Notes: generated by a model not told the origin, from the letters alone. A DNA stretch of 64,000 nucleotides from Pedobacter sp. Hv1 (GCF_001412215.1 NZ_LLWP01000008.1:1-64000), one strand, 5' to 3'; shown: positions 51,829-60,984, numbered from the stretch's first letter. A program made the numbers and translations.

Positions 51829-53318
51829 TCTAAAATCTTTTGTATTGTTTTTGGAATCTGTAAAGCTAAGGCTGATGCATTGACCGTAAACCTAGTTTTC
51901 GCCAACTCGTCTCCGGCTTGGCCATGTAAATACACCGCTAAAATTGCCGCATTTGCTGCTGTATAGGATTGTGCCGCTAAACCAACAATTAATCCTGTTA
52001 ATACATCGCCCATGCCTCCAGAGGCCATAGCAGGGTTTCCGGTAGGATTAACGTGAACCTCACCATTAGGCAAACAAATAAAAGTATATTGATTTTTAAG
52101 AATGATGACCAAGCTTCTTTGCTTCGCTTCTTTCTGAGCTGTCTTTATCCTTTGCCACCAATTTTGGTGTAAACCAAAAAGCCGATCAAACTCTTTTACA
52201 TGTGGCGTTAAAATACTTTGAGGTGGCAAGGCATCAAACAGTTCTTTCCTTTTGGATAAAATAGTCAATGCATCGGCATCAACAATTAAAGGCTTTTTAA
52301 GTTCAATTAATCTTGCCAATAGCATTTCATTCTCTTCTTCGAGCCCCATTCCAGGACCAATGGCTATGGCATTAAATTTTTCAAAAGCTTCTATAGCTAG
52401 CTGCTCATTCCTGGGCAAGGCCATTACTTCTGGCAAAGCTGTATTTAAAGCAATTAATCCGCTCTGTGGCAAACAAACTGTGGTTAATCCGGCACCAACA
52501 TGCAAACAAGCACTTGCGGCTAAAAGTGCTGCACCCATTGTGGTATAATTGCCCGCTACTAACAAAGCATGTCCATAAGTACCTTTATGACTAAAATTTG
52601 CTCTTGGCTTAATCCGATTTTGGATATCAGATTCTGTTGTTAACTTCCAATCGCTTTGTTGATTTGCAATAAAACCCTCATCCAAACCAATGTCCACAAC
52701 CTTAAACTTAGTCAATGCTTTTACAGATTCTGGAAAGAAAAAATTCAACTTTGGTTGCTGAAAACAGATTACTAGATCGGCTTTAATACCATTGTATACT
52801 TCTGGCAGCTCACCTTCTGGGGGCATGCCCGTAGGCACATCTACACTAATCACTTTCTGGCTTAAACGATTAATTATATCTGCCAATGCAGCATATTCAC
52901 CTGCTAAGGGTTGATTTAAACCTGAGCCTAAAACGGCATCAATAACAATATCTGCCTTAAGTTCGTTAAGTTCTTCAGCTTTTGAGATAGGAATTGGATT
53001 GATTTTCCTCTTCGTTAATCGCTCTAGGTTCTTGGTATAATCTTCACTTTGTTTCGTAGAAAAGTTAATCAGGTATACCTTCACACGCATATATCCCCCT
53101 TGCGTTAACAGCCGTGCAATAGCCAATCCATCTCCTCCATTATTCCCTTGTCCACATAAAATGGCAATATGATTTTTCCGCTCAAAAAACGCTTCACTAA
53201 ATGTTTCTACAAATGCCAATGCGGCTCTTTCCATCAGCTCAACAGAAGAAATAGACTGCTTTTGAATGGTAAAAACATCTGCCATTTTTAACTGCGCTGA
53301 TGTTAACAGGTTTTGCAT
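51825..53318 (-). CDS. nnr: bifunctional NAD(P)H-hydrate epimerase/dehydratase
   Basis: A 497-residue fusion. Residues 1-215 are the YjeF_N epimerase (AILCGQGNNGGDGLAIARLL, SVDVPTGMPPEGE); from about 225 is the ribokinase-like ADP-dependent dehydratase (KGTYGHALLVAGN, GPGMGLEEENEML, ILTPHVKEFDRLF, NPTGNPAMASGGMGDVLTGL). It repairs hydrated NADH and NADPH in the cytosol. Transcribed alone, convergent with the anti-sigma gene. Confidence 0.95.
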   Translation of the reverse strand: MQNLLTSAQLKMADVFTIQKQSISSVELMERAALAFVETFSEAFFERKNHIAILCGQGNNGGDGLAIARLLTQGGYMRVKVYLINFSTKQSEDYTKNLERLTKRKINPIPISKAEELNELKADIVIDAVLGSGLNQPLAGEYAALADIINRLSQKVISVDVPTGMPPEGELPEVYNGIKADLVICFQQPKLNFFFPESVKALTKFKVVDIGLDEGFIANQQSDWKLTTESDIQNRIKPRANFSHKGTYGHALLVAGNYTTMGAALLAASACLHVGAGLTTVCLPQSGLIALNTALPEVMALPRNEQLAIEAFEKFNAIAIGPGMGLEEENEMLLARLIELKKPLIVDADALTILSKRKELFDALPPQSILTPHVKEFDRLFGLHQNWWQRIKTAQKEAKQRSLVIILKNQYTFICLPNGEVHVNPTGNPAMASGGMGDVLTGLIVGLAAQSYTAANAAILAVYLHGQAGDELAKTRFTVNASALALQIPKTIQKILD

Positions 53319-53443
53319 AAAGCTAAGTTAATGTAATCTGTTTATTAAATGCAATAGCGGGCAGTTTTGTTTGATTTAGTAACATTTTGTATGATATGGC
53401 ATCTCATTATCAATAATTAAATCGCTAACCAAATTTTAAAACG

Positions 53444-53851
53444 ATGATTCAAAAACCATCAAACGCATTCATAGCAGCCGCATGGATTGCACTTGGAATT
53501 GGCATGATTGGCTTTATTGTAGGGCTTTGGCGCTCCGATATGCTATTGAACGAAAAGGGTTATTATTTTACCGTATTGATGTTCGGCCTTTTTGCCGTAA
53601 TATCCTTACAAAAAGCAGTAAGAGACAAATTAGAAAGTATTCCGGTTACGGAACTCTATTATGGCATTAGCTGGTTTGCTACCATTTTAACCATTACCCT
53701 ATTGGTGATTGGTTTATGGAATGCCGACCTTTTGCCCAGCGAAAAGGGGTTTTATTCCTTTGGATTTTTACTCGCTTTATTTGGCGCTATTGCAGTGCAG
53801 AAAAACACGAGAGACCTTCAGCTTTTTAAAAAAGGCCAAAACCTAGACTAA
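53444..53851 (+). CDS. YiaA-like inner-membrane protein
   Basis: A 135-residue protein with four transmembrane helices in two similar halves, each with the pattern IxLWxxDxLxxEKGYYxxVxxFGLFAxISLQK (IVGLWRSDMLLNEKGYYFTV; LVIGLWNADLLPSEKGFYSF). This repeat is the YiaAB domain. Function unknown. A terminator follows. Confidence 0.88.
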   Translation: MIQKPSNAFIAAAWIALGIGMIGFIVGLWRSDMLLNEKGYYFTVLMFGLFAVISLQKAVRDKLESIPVTELYYGISWFATILTITLLVIGLWNADLLPSEKGFYSFGFLLALFGAIAVQKNTRDLQLFKKGQNLD

Positions 53852-53872
53852 TTGATGCTGAAACTATTTTAC

Positions 53873-53905
53873 AGCCATTCCGTTAAAACGGAATGGCTTT
53901 TTTAT
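53873..53905 (+). terminator. terminator after yiaA-like gene
   Basis: 12-bp inverted repeat AGCCATTCCGTT/AACGGAATGGCT around a two-base centre, T6 tail. Confidence 0.9.
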
Positions 53906-53938
53906 GGGCTAAACTTACTTTATAGAAACAGTAAATGA

Positions 53939-56782
53939 CTAAGCCATTTCTTTCTTTAAGAATTTTCCGGTTAAGCTAATTGGGTTTTGGATCAATCCTT
54001 CTGGGGTACCTTCAAATATAATCCGACCACCACCGGCACCACCCTCTTCTCCCAGGTCAATTACCCAATCGGCCACTTTTACCACATCTAAATTATGTTC
54101 GATAACCAGCACTGTATTTCCTTTCTCAACCAATTCGTTCAGCACGCCTAACAATACGTTAATGTCTTCAAAATGAAGACCTGTTGTAGGTTCATCCAAA
54201 ATATAGAAGGTTTTGCCCGTATCCTTTTTAGATAACTCGGTAGCCAATTTAACCCGTTGCGCCTCTCCGCCTGATAATGTAGTAGAAGATTGACCCAACC
54301 TAATGTAGCCCAAACCAACATCATTTAAAGTTTTAATCTTGCGGTAAATTGCCGGCATGTGTTCAAAGAAAGCACAAGCTTCCTCAATACTCATGTCCAA
54401 CACATCGCTGATAGATTTACCGCGATAACGCACTTCTAAGGTTTCTCGGTTATATCTTCTGCCTCCACACTCTTCGCAAGGAACAGCCACATCTGGCAAG
54501 AAGTTCATTTCAATCACCTTCATCCCAGCACCTTGGCAAGTTTCGCAACGACCACCTTTCACATTAAATGAAAAGCGACCAGGTTTGTAACCACGAATCT
54601 TCGCCTCTGGCAACAATACAAATAGGTTACGGATATCAGAGAAAACTCCGGTATAGGTTGAAGGGTTTGATCGTGGTGTACGGCCAATTGGTGCCTGATC
54701 AATCTCAATTACTTTATCAATCTCTTTTAAGCCATTGATCTTTTCGTACGGAAGTGGTTGTTTCTTGGCTCTGAAAAAATGATGATTCAAGATCGGATAC
54801 AACGTTTCGGTAATTAAACTCGATTTACCACTACCAGAAACACCTGTAACAGCTATAAATTTACCCAAAGGGAAATCAACTGACACCTCTTTTAAATTAT
54901 GGCCAGTAGCTTTAACAATGGATAATTTATGTCCATTTCCTTTGCGGCGTTCTTTAGGCACTTCAATTCCCTTTTTACCATTCAGGTAAGCTGCCGTTAA
55001 AGTTCCAGATTTTAAAATTTGTGCTGGTGTTCCCTGAGCCACAACTTCACCACCGTGTACACCTGCTGCCGGGCCAATATCAATTACATGATCTGCTTCT
55101 AAAATCATGTCTTTATCATGTTCTACTACCAGAACCGTATTCCCTAAATCGCGTAAATTTTTTAAAGCCCCAATCAAACGCTCGTTATCTCTTTGGTGCA
55201 GACCGATACTTGGCTCATCCAAAATATACATGACGTTCATTAATTGAGAGCCGATTTGCGTAGCCAAACGAATACGTTGTGCCTCGCCACCTGAAAGTGT
55301 ACGTGCAGTACGGTCTAATGCAAAATAGGTTAAACCTACATCTGTTAAAAACCCGATACGGGCCCTGATCTCTTTTAAAATCTCTTTGGCAATGGTATTT
55401 TGTCGATCATTTAAACGGCTTTCTACATCCGTAAACCAGGCTTTTAAACCCAATATATCCATTGCAGCCAATTCGAAAATGTTCTTTCCATCTACCTTAA
55501 AATGCAGACTCTCCTTTTTTAAACGAGCGCCATTACATTCCGGGCAGGTTTTCAATTTTCTGAAATTGTCCATGTCATCAGCCGCAGCGGTATCGCTTTT
55601 TTTCTCCTGTTGCTCTTCTAACAGTTTAATGATCCCATCAAAAGTGATCTGATAGTTCTGAACATTCCATTTATTGTATTCAACAGCCACACTTAACAAT
55701 TCGTGTGTACCATTTAAAATGATATCTATATTTTCATCTCCTAATTTTTCCAATGGCGTAGAAAGGGAGAAATTGTATTTTTTTGCCAATGCTTTTAGCA
55801 CTTGGAACATCCACACATCTCGGTATTCGCCCAGTGGTGCCAAACCACCATTAATAATGCTCAACTTCATATTCGGCATTACCGATTCCTTATCCACTAC
55901 AAAAATATAGCCCAAACCATCGCAACGCTCGCATGCACCATAAGGCGAGTTAAAAGAGAAACTGTTCGGTTGTGGTTCATCATAAGAAATCCCTGTGGTT
56001 GGGCACATTAAAAACTTACTGAAATGGGCCACATTATTGTCCTTATCACTAATTTTAATAATCCCTTTACCTAAACGCATGGCTGTTTGAATGCTATCCA
56101 ATAAACGTTTATGATCTTTTTCATCAATAATCAAACGATCTACTACAATTTCTATATCGTGAATTTTATAGCGATCTACCTGCATTTTGGCAGTGATGTC
56201 TTTAATTTCACCATCGATACGAACTTTTACATAACCTTGCTTGCGGATCTGTTCAAATAGTTCTCTGTAATGACCTTTACGACCTTTAACTACTGGTGCC
56301 AATATATTTACCGCAATCGTATCAAATTTTTTGTAAATGTTTTTGAGGATCTGATCTTCGCTCATGCGCTCCATTTTCTCTCCAGTATTGTAAGAAAAAG
56401 CTTCGGCAACACGGGCATACAGCAAACGCATGAAATCGTAAATTTCCGTAATCGTCCCTACCGTAGAACGTGGATTTTTACTGGTCGTTTTTTGTTCTAT
56501 AGCAATTACCGGACTAAGGCCAGAAACCTTATCTACATCCGGGCGCTCCATGCCCCCCATAAATTGACGAGAATAAGCACTAAAGGTTTCCATGTAGCGG
56601 CGTTGGCCCTCAGCATAAATGGTATCGAAAGCCAAAGACGACTTGCCACTACCACTTAAACCAGTAATTACAACCAGTTGGTTACGTGGAAAGCTAACAT
56701 CAATATTTTTAAGATTATGCACCCTGCCACCATACACTTCTACATCTTTTTGTTCGCCTAGGTCAACGTTCTTTTTGCTCAT
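53939..56782 (-). CDS. uvrA: excinuclease ABC subunit A
   Basis: A 947-residue UvrA, full length. Two ABC modules have Walker A GLSGSGKSS (about 40) and GVSGSGKSS (about 650); signature LSGGEAQRIRLA and LSGGEAQRVKLA; the zinc-binding sites include CETCQGAG and CEECGGRRY. It scans DNA for bulky lesions with UvrB in nucleotide excision repair. A -7 box TATTTTTG (56825-56818) lies about 35 bases before the ATG on the minus strand. Confidence 0.97.
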   Translation of the reverse strand: MSKKNVDLGEQKDVEVYGGRVHNLKNIDVSFPRNQLVVITGLSGSGKSSLAFDTIYAEGQRRYMETFSAYSRQFMGGMERPDVDKVSGLSPVIAIEQKTTSKNPRSTVGTITEIYDFMRLLYARVAEAFSYNTGEKMERMSEDQILKNIYKKFDTIAVNILAPVVKGRKGHYRELFEQIRKQGYVKVRIDGEIKDITAKMQVDRYKIHDIEIVVDRLIIDEKDHKRLLDSIQTAMRLGKGIIKISDKDNNVAHFSKFLMCPTTGISYDEPQPNSFSFNSPYGACERCDGLGYIFVVDKESVMPNMKLSIINGGLAPLGEYRDVWMFQVLKALAKKYNFSLSTPLEKLGDENIDIILNGTHELLSVAVEYNKWNVQNYQITFDGIIKLLEEQQEKKSDTAAADDMDNFRKLKTCPECNGARLKKESLHFKVDGKNIFELAAMDILGLKAWFTDVESRLNDRQNTIAKEILKEIRARIGFLTDVGLTYFALDRTARTLSGGEAQRIRLATQIGSQLMNVMYILDEPSIGLHQRDNERLIGALKNLRDLGNTVLVVEHDKDMILEADHVIDIGPAAGVHGGEVVAQGTPAQILKSGTLTAAYLNGKKGIEVPKERRKGNGHKLSIVKATGHNLKEVSVDFPLGKFIAVTGVSGSGKSSLITETLYPILNHHFFRAKKQPLPYEKINGLKEIDKVIEIDQAPIGRTPRSNPSTYTGVFSDIRNLFVLLPEAKIRGYKPGRFSFNVKGGRCETCQGAGMKVIEMNFLPDVAVPCEECGGRRYNRETLEVRYRGKSISDVLDMSIEEACAFFEHMPAIYRKIKTLNDVGLGYIRLGQSSTTLSGGEAQRVKLATELSKKDTGKTFYILDEPTTGLHFEDINVLLGVLNELVEKGNTVLVIEHNLDVVKVADWVIDLGEEGGAGGGRIIFEGTPEGLIQNPISLTGKFLKKEMA

Positions 56783-56921
56783 AAATTTATGAATTCTCGG
56801 TATTAAAAAACAGCCTGCAAAAATAGCGAATAATAAGGAGAAAAGCTATTGATTTACAAAGCTTAAAATGTAGTTTGTTTGTCATTAGGCCGAAAGCTTT
56901 TTTAGCCATTTTGCTAACATT

Positions 56922-57322
56922 TTGGTCGAGATTACACATCCCAACAAATAATGATTCAGGAAAGCATGTTTCTACCCTCTTTTAACGTTAGTCTGGCTTT
57001 ACATTCCAATCTTTTTGGGCTTCGATACTTCGGTAAACTCAGCTCAGCAATACAAAAAGGATTTCCATTTCAATCCCGTTTAGCGAACATAGGTTTGTAC
57101 AACTATTTACGGTTGTAACCTTGTCTAGAGCCATTGCCTTTGTTAAATAAACCTGATTGCAGTGGATGCCGAATTTTCTTCAGCAGCAACGGAAAGCGGG
57201 GCTACACCATCCGAAGAACCACGAGCAATGTTTTCCTGAAATTTTTAGAAATAGCTGTTAAACTGTTGGTTGCGTTTGAATAGTTAAGCAATAAAAATGT
57301 CGTGATTACAAATCTCGACCAA
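56922..57322. repeat. inverted repeat flanking the dispersed element, with REP-like palindrome
   Basis: TTGGTCGAGATT at 56922-56933 is the perfect 12-bp inverse of AATCTCGACCAA at 57311-57322. The right arm belongs to an interrupted palindrome GTCGTGATT-aca-AATCTCGAC (57299-57319, one mismatch in the arms), and the left arm continues into a similar but degenerate sequence (GTCGAGATTACACATC). Confidence 0.7.
56958..57236. repeat. dispersed diverged copy of the 296-bp repeat unit
   Basis: The copy starts AGGAAAGCATG and ends TGTTTTCC, with matching internal blocks such as CTTTACATTCCAATCTTTTT, ATTTCAATCCCGTTTAGC, AAACCTGATTG and CCGAAGAACCAC. It differs from the tandem copies by ~26 extra bases in the loop of the AATCTTTTT/AAAAAGGATT hairpin and many substitutions. 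Same orientation as the tandem array. Confidence 0.85.
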
Positions 57323-57338
57323 GCCCAACAATAAAACA

Positions 57339-57370
57339 TTTGGAATGGAAAGAAATTAAGGATAGTTTTG
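57339..57370 (+). promoter_or_regulatory. TTTG-N20-TAGTTTTG promoter of fabV
   Basis: TTTG (57339-57342) and TAGTTTTG (57363-57370) with 20 bases between. The predicted 5' leader is about 60 nt to the ATG at 57434. Confidence 0.65.
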
Positions 57371-57433
57371 AAGGATAAAACGTGGACTAATTTAAACCCA
57401 CATCGATTATTAAAGGATTAGCTAAAGAAAATT

Positions 57434-58648
57434 ATGATTATTGAACCTAGAATGCGAGGATTTATATGTTTAACTGCACATCCAAAAGGTTGTGAGCAGA
57501 ACATAATTAATCAAATTAACTATATTAAATCTAAAGGGCCTATTGATGGTCCAAAAAAAGTACTGGTTATTGGTGCTTCAACTGGTTTCGGATTGGCGTC
57601 TAGAATTACAAGTGCCTTTGGCTCTGAGGCCGCTACTATCGGTGTTTATTTCGAAAAACCACCAAAAGAAGGAAAAACAGCCTCACCAGGCTGGTACAAT
57701 ACTGCTGCTTTTGAAACCGAAGCCATTAAAGCTGGTTTATATGCAAAGAGTATCAACGGAGATGCTTTTTCTAATGAAGTAAAAGCACAAACCATCGACT
57801 TGATCAAAGCTGATTTAGGTCAGATTGATTTGGTGATCTATAGTTTAGCATCGCCTGTTAGAACTAACCCTAACACTGGAATTACCCATCGTTCGGTATT
57901 GAAGCCTATAGGTGGAACTTTTAGCAACAAAACTGTCGATTTTCATACCGGAATAGTTTCTGAAGTATCAATTGAGCCTGCTAACGAAGAAGAAATTGAA
58001 AATACGATTGCAGTAATGGGTGGAGAAGATTGGGCCATGTGGATTGATGCTTTAAAAGAAGCCAATTTACTTGCCGAAGGCTTTTCAACTGTAGCTTATT
58101 CTTATATCGGTCCTGCCGTTACCGAAGCGGTATACCGTAAAGGAACCATCGGCAGAGCAAAAGATCATTTAGAAGCTACTGCTTTTACCATTAGCGATAC
58201 TTTAAAAGATTTGAATGGAAAGGCTTATGTTTCTGTAAACAAAGCATTGGTTACCCAAGCAAGTTCTGCCATTCCGGTTATCCCTTTGTATATTTCATTG
58301 TTATATAAAATCATGAAAGAAGAAGGCATTCATGAAGGTTGTATTGAGCAGATCCAACGCTTGTTTAAAGACAGGTTATATACTGGAGCAGCTGTACCGG
58401 TAGATGAAAAAGGACGCATCAGAATTGACGATTGGGAAATGAGAGCTGATGTACAAGCTAGAGTGGCCACCTTATGGGAAGAAGCTACTACAGAAAACTT
58501 GCCATCTATTGGCGATTTAGCTGGCTACAAAGCAGATTTCTTAAACCTTTTTGGGTTTGACTTTGCTGGTGTAGATTATCAAGCAGATGCAAATGAAATG
58601 GTTGACGTACCAGGCTTGGTTGAAGTAAAAGAAGAAAGTGGAGAGTAG
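57434..58648 (+). CDS. fabV: enoyl-[acyl-carrier-protein]/trans-2-enoyl-CoA reductase FabV
   Basis: A 404-residue NADH-dependent enoyl reductase, larger than FabI. It begins MIIEPRMRGFICLTAHPKGC; the NADH fold is GASTGFGLASR at about 47-57; the catalytic Y-X8-K pair is in YRKGTIGRAK. The longer Y-X8-K spacing and C-terminal extension distinguish FabV from FabI/FabL (Y-X6-K) and usually confer triclosan resistance. It reduces enoyl-ACP in fatty-acid elongation. The stop codon overlaps a 7-bp tandem repeat array. Confidence 0.95.
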   Translation: MIIEPRMRGFICLTAHPKGCEQNIINQINYIKSKGPIDGPKKVLVIGASTGFGLASRITSAFGSEAATIGVYFEKPPKEGKTASPGWYNTAAFETEAIKAGLYAKSINGDAFSNEVKAQTIDLIKADLGQIDLVIYSLASPVRTNPNTGITHRSVLKPIGGTFSNKTVDFHTGIVSEVSIEPANEEEIENTIAVMGGEDWAMWIDALKEANLLAEGFSTVAYSYIGPAVTEAVYRKGTIGRAKDHLEATAFTISDTLKDLNGKAYVSVNKALVTQASSAIPVIPLYISLLYKIMKEEGIHEGCIEQIQRLFKDRLYTGAAVPVDEKGRIRIDDWEMRADVQARVATLWEEATTENLPSIGDLAGYKADFLNLFGFDFAGVDYQADANEMVDVPGLVEVKEESGE

Positions 58649-58717
58649 GAAATAGTAAATGGTGAATGGGAAATAGGGAATAGTAAATGGGGAATAGAGA
58701 ATAGGAAATAGAGAATT
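58648..58717. repeat. ten degenerate 7-bp tandem repeats after fabV
   Basis: The stretch divides exactly into ten heptamers of the form GRRAATA or GTRAATG (GGAAATA, GTAAATG, GTGAATG, GGAAATA, GGGAATA, GTAAATG, GGGAATA, GAGAATA, GGAAATA, GAGAATT). The first base is the last base of the fabV stop codon. Confidence 0.9.
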
Positions 58718-58730
58718 CGCTATTAAAATA

Positions 58731-58766
58731 AAAACCTCATTCGATTAGTTTCGGATGAGGTTTTCT
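58731..58766. terminator. bidirectional terminator between fabV and arsC
   Basis: A 14-bp stem (58731-58744 with 58751-58764, one G-T pair) centred on CCTCAT/ATGAGG with T runs on both sides. Its right arm overlaps the last codons of arsC. Confidence 0.88.
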
Positions 58767-59167
58767 TTTACGAATTGTTTACAATAAGCTTTAATCATAT
58801 CCCTAACAGCTCTAAATTCTTGTGCAATTTCTGCTGCCGTTCCAACAGCTTTTGCGGGGTCTGGGAAATTGTAATGAAATTTTTTAGCCATGCTAGGAAA
58901 ATAAGGACAACTCTCTTTGGCATGATCACAAACAGTGATCACATAATCAAAATCAATTGTTTTATACTCGTTGATGTGGTTTGATGTATGGGTGGAAATA
59001 TCAATCCCATCTTCTTTCATTATAGCAACAGCTCTGGGGTTTACACCATGGGTTTCTATTCCTGCACTATAGATTTCGGCACTACCGTGAGCAAAATACC
59101 TTAAATAGCCTTCAGCAACCTGACTGCGACAACTATTCCCAGTACATAAAACCAATACTTTTTTCAT
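58745..59167 (-). CDS. arsC: arsenate reductase, thioredoxin-coupled LMW-phosphatase type
   Basis: A 140-residue enzyme reducing arsenate to arsenite. The phosphate-binding loop CTGNSCR has C8 and R14, and the redox relay C80 and C87 (VCDHAKESCP) matches the three-cysteine relay of thioredoxin-linked ArsC. It lies in an operon with the DUF6428 and arsR genes. No arsenite efflux gene (acr3 or arsB) is present within the window, so a pump must be elsewhere. Confidence 0.95.
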   Translation of the reverse strand: MKKVLVLCTGNSCRSQVAEGYLRYFAHGSAEIYSAGIETHGVNPRAVAIMKEDGIDISTHTSNHINEYKTIDFDYVITVCDHAKESCPYFPSMAKKFHYNFPDPAKAVGTAAEIAQEFRAVRDMIKAYCKQFVKENLIRN

Positions 59168-59177
59168 CAGCTAAATT

Positions 59178-59645
59178 CTAACAACAGCCACCACCTGGCG
59201 TACAAGTATTTGCCGTTGGCAATTGAGCCAAATTGATGGGCTGCCTGTCTGCCGGAATACCACAAGCATCTTGTGCTAAACATGCTGTTTGCATATTCAC
59301 CAACACAAAGTCTTTCCCATCAAAATCTAAGGCATACTTACCAATGGTATGACTTTGGTATTCAACCTCAATCTCTAAATCTTCCATACCCAACATATTT
59401 TCAGAAAGGTTGATGATGTGTAATAGTTTTCCTGGTTTTAAACGATGTTCGAAATCGTTGGCATCCCATAGCTGAAAATTAGCCTTATACTCTTTACGTA
59501 CAGTGCCTCCACAATCGATAAAATGTTTGCTTACCACACCAACTTCTGTAACATGGAAATGTTCTGGCACCAAAGTACCATCTGGCAATTTAAAATTTAC
59601 TACTTCCAAGGTTTCTAAAAAGTTTTTAACTTCTGATAGTTTCAT
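59178..59645 (-). CDS. DUF6428-like protein of the arsenic operon
   Basis: A 155-residue protein between arsR and arsC. It has KLPDGTLVPEHFHVTEVGVVSK at about 18-40 and ends with a Cys-rich tail (TCTPGGGCC). A further Cys occurs in HFIDCGG and in TACLAQDACGIP. I recall this as DUF6428, often adjacent to arsR in Bacteroidota. The Cys-rich tail suggests arsenite or metal binding. The frame extends to 59765 through arsR; ATG at 59645 is chosen because the extension lies inside the arsR coding region. Confidence 0.8.
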   Translation of the reverse strand: MKLSEVKNFLETLEVVNFKLPDGTLVPEHFHVTEVGVVSKHFIDCGGTVRKEYKANFQLWDANDFEHRLKPGKLLHIINLSENMLGMEDLEIEVEYQSHTIGKYALDFDGKDFVLVNMQTACLAQDACGIPADRQPINLAQLPTANTCTPGGGCC

Positions 59646-59661
59646 GCTTTGATAATTTAGG

Positions 59662-59994
59662 TTAACAACAATTGTTTTTTTGGTTTTGGATTTTTCCAAA
59701 GACTTCGGACAGGAAATTCTGGAATTTGGTGAAGGTTTCTTCATCAATACAATAACAGATGGCATTGCCTGCTATATTACCTTTGATCAAACCTGCGTTT
59801 TTCAATTCCTTTAAGTGCTGAGAAACTGTAGGTTGCGCCAACGGCAATTCATTTACAATGTCTCCACAGATACAGGTATCAACGGTGAGCAGGTAATCGA
59901 TAATAGCCACCCTAGCCGGATGACCTAATGCTTTCATTATTGCAGCAATCTCATTTTGCTTTTGCGTAAAATGTGTTGTTTTGGATGCGCCCAT
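59662..59994 (-). CDS. arsR: ArsR/SmtB family transcriptional repressor
   Basis: A 110-residue winged-helix regulator (LGHPARVAIIDYLL, PLAQPTVSQHLKELKNAGLIKG). C41 and C43 (DTCICGD) match the ELCVCDL-type arsenite site; C80 and C82 and the terminal CC add possible ligands. The frame extends to 60045; ATG at 59994 gives the typical start. A 16-bp perfect palindrome 12 bases upstream is its probable operator. Confidence 0.92.
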   Translation of the reverse strand: MGASKTTHFTQKQNEIAAIMKALGHPARVAIIDYLLTVDTCICGDIVNELPLAQPTVSQHLKELKNAGLIKGNIAGNAICYCIDEETFTKFQNFLSEVFGKIQNQKNNCC

Positions 59995-60006
59995 GATTTC
60001 ATATTT

Positions 60007-60022
60007 TAATATTGCAATATTA
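60007..60022. promoter_or_regulatory. 16-bp palindrome, probable ArsR operator
   Basis: TAATATTGCAATATTA is a perfect palindrome starting 12 bases upstream of arsR and 49 bases before the divergent pirin gene. Its position at the arsR promoter suggests autoregulation; the pirin gene might share it. Confidence 0.65.
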
Positions 60023-60071
60023 CGATAAAGATTATTACAAATCAAATTATTATCTTTAATAAAAAAAAGAG

Positions 60072-60950
60072 ATGTCGAATATTAAGCTCATTATTGAAGA
60101 AAGGCCAAGTGACATTGGCAATTTTATGGTTGGTAGGTTATTGCCATTTAGAGAGAAAAGAATGGTTGGTCCATTCTCTTTTATCGACCACATGGGACCA
60201 GTTTTAATGAGTGACCATCTTAATTTAGACATTCCTCCCCACCCCCACATTGGTTTATCTACTTTAACTTATCTCTTTGAGGGTGCCATTATGCATCGTG
60301 ATGGTTTAGGTACCGAGGTTGTCATCAAACCTGGTCAGGTGAATTGGATGACTGCCGGGAAAGGCATTGCCCACTCTGAAAGAACACCCGAATATTTGCG
60401 CCATACCAACAAAATGATGCATGGTTTGCAGATTTGGGTAGCCTTACCTAAGGAACTGGAACAAATGGACCCAGAATTTTTTCATGCAGATGCAGACCAA
60501 CTCCCAATATGGGAAGATGGTGACCTTCAATATAAACTCATTGCTGGTGAAGCATTTGGCAAAAAATCACCCATACCTGTTTATAGCCCTTTATATTTAA
60601 TAGAACTAAAGAGCAAAACCCGTCAAACTGTTAAAATTGGCGATCAGCTTTTCGGAGAAAGTGCCATCTATATCTTAGAAGGCGGAATAGAAAGCGAGGG
60701 AAATACTTTTGGCACAAAACAACTATTGGTAGCCAAAGAGAGCTCACTTTGCGAGTTTACTATTCTAGAAAATACCACCATCTACATTTTTGGTGGAGAA
60801 GCTTTTCCAGAAGAGCGTTTCATCTATTGGAATTTTGTAGCCACCAGTAAAGAATTGATCGAAGCCGCAAAAGAAAAATGGCTTGCGCAAGAATTTGCTC
60901 CAGTTCCTGGCGAAACAGAATTTGTACCCTTGCCAGAACGGAAAGTTTAA
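60072..60950 (+). CDS. pirin family protein
   Basis: A 292-residue bicupin. The N-terminal metal site is in PPHPHIGLSTLTYLFEG and GIAHSER (three His plus Glu); a second cupin follows (QLFGESAIYILEGGI). Pirins are Fe- or Mn-binding, some with quercetinase activity. It is divergent from arsR and may be under the same operator, but no link to arsenic is established. Confidence 0.92.
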   Translation: MSNIKLIIEERPSDIGNFMVGRLLPFREKRMVGPFSFIDHMGPVLMSDHLNLDIPPHPHIGLSTLTYLFEGAIMHRDGLGTEVVIKPGQVNWMTAGKGIAHSERTPEYLRHTNKMMHGLQIWVALPKELEQMDPEFFHADADQLPIWEDGDLQYKLIAGEAFGKKSPIPVYSPLYLIELKSKTRQTVKIGDQLFGESAIYILEGGIESEGNTFGTKQLLVAKESSLCEFTILENTTIYIFGGEAFPEERFIYWNFVATSKELIEAAKEKWLAQEFAPVPGETEFVPLPERKV

Positions 60951-60984
60951 ATTTTATAATTATTTAGAAAAGGCTACGCCTGTC

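Larger units (their letters stand above)
56783..57433. other. gene-free region between uvrA and fabV with repeat copy
   Basis: This 651-base spacer holds the uvrA -7 box, a diverged single copy of the 296-bp repeat (56958-57236), an inverted repeat around it (56922-57322) and the fabV promoter (57339-57370). No coding sequence is seen. Confidence 0.75.
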
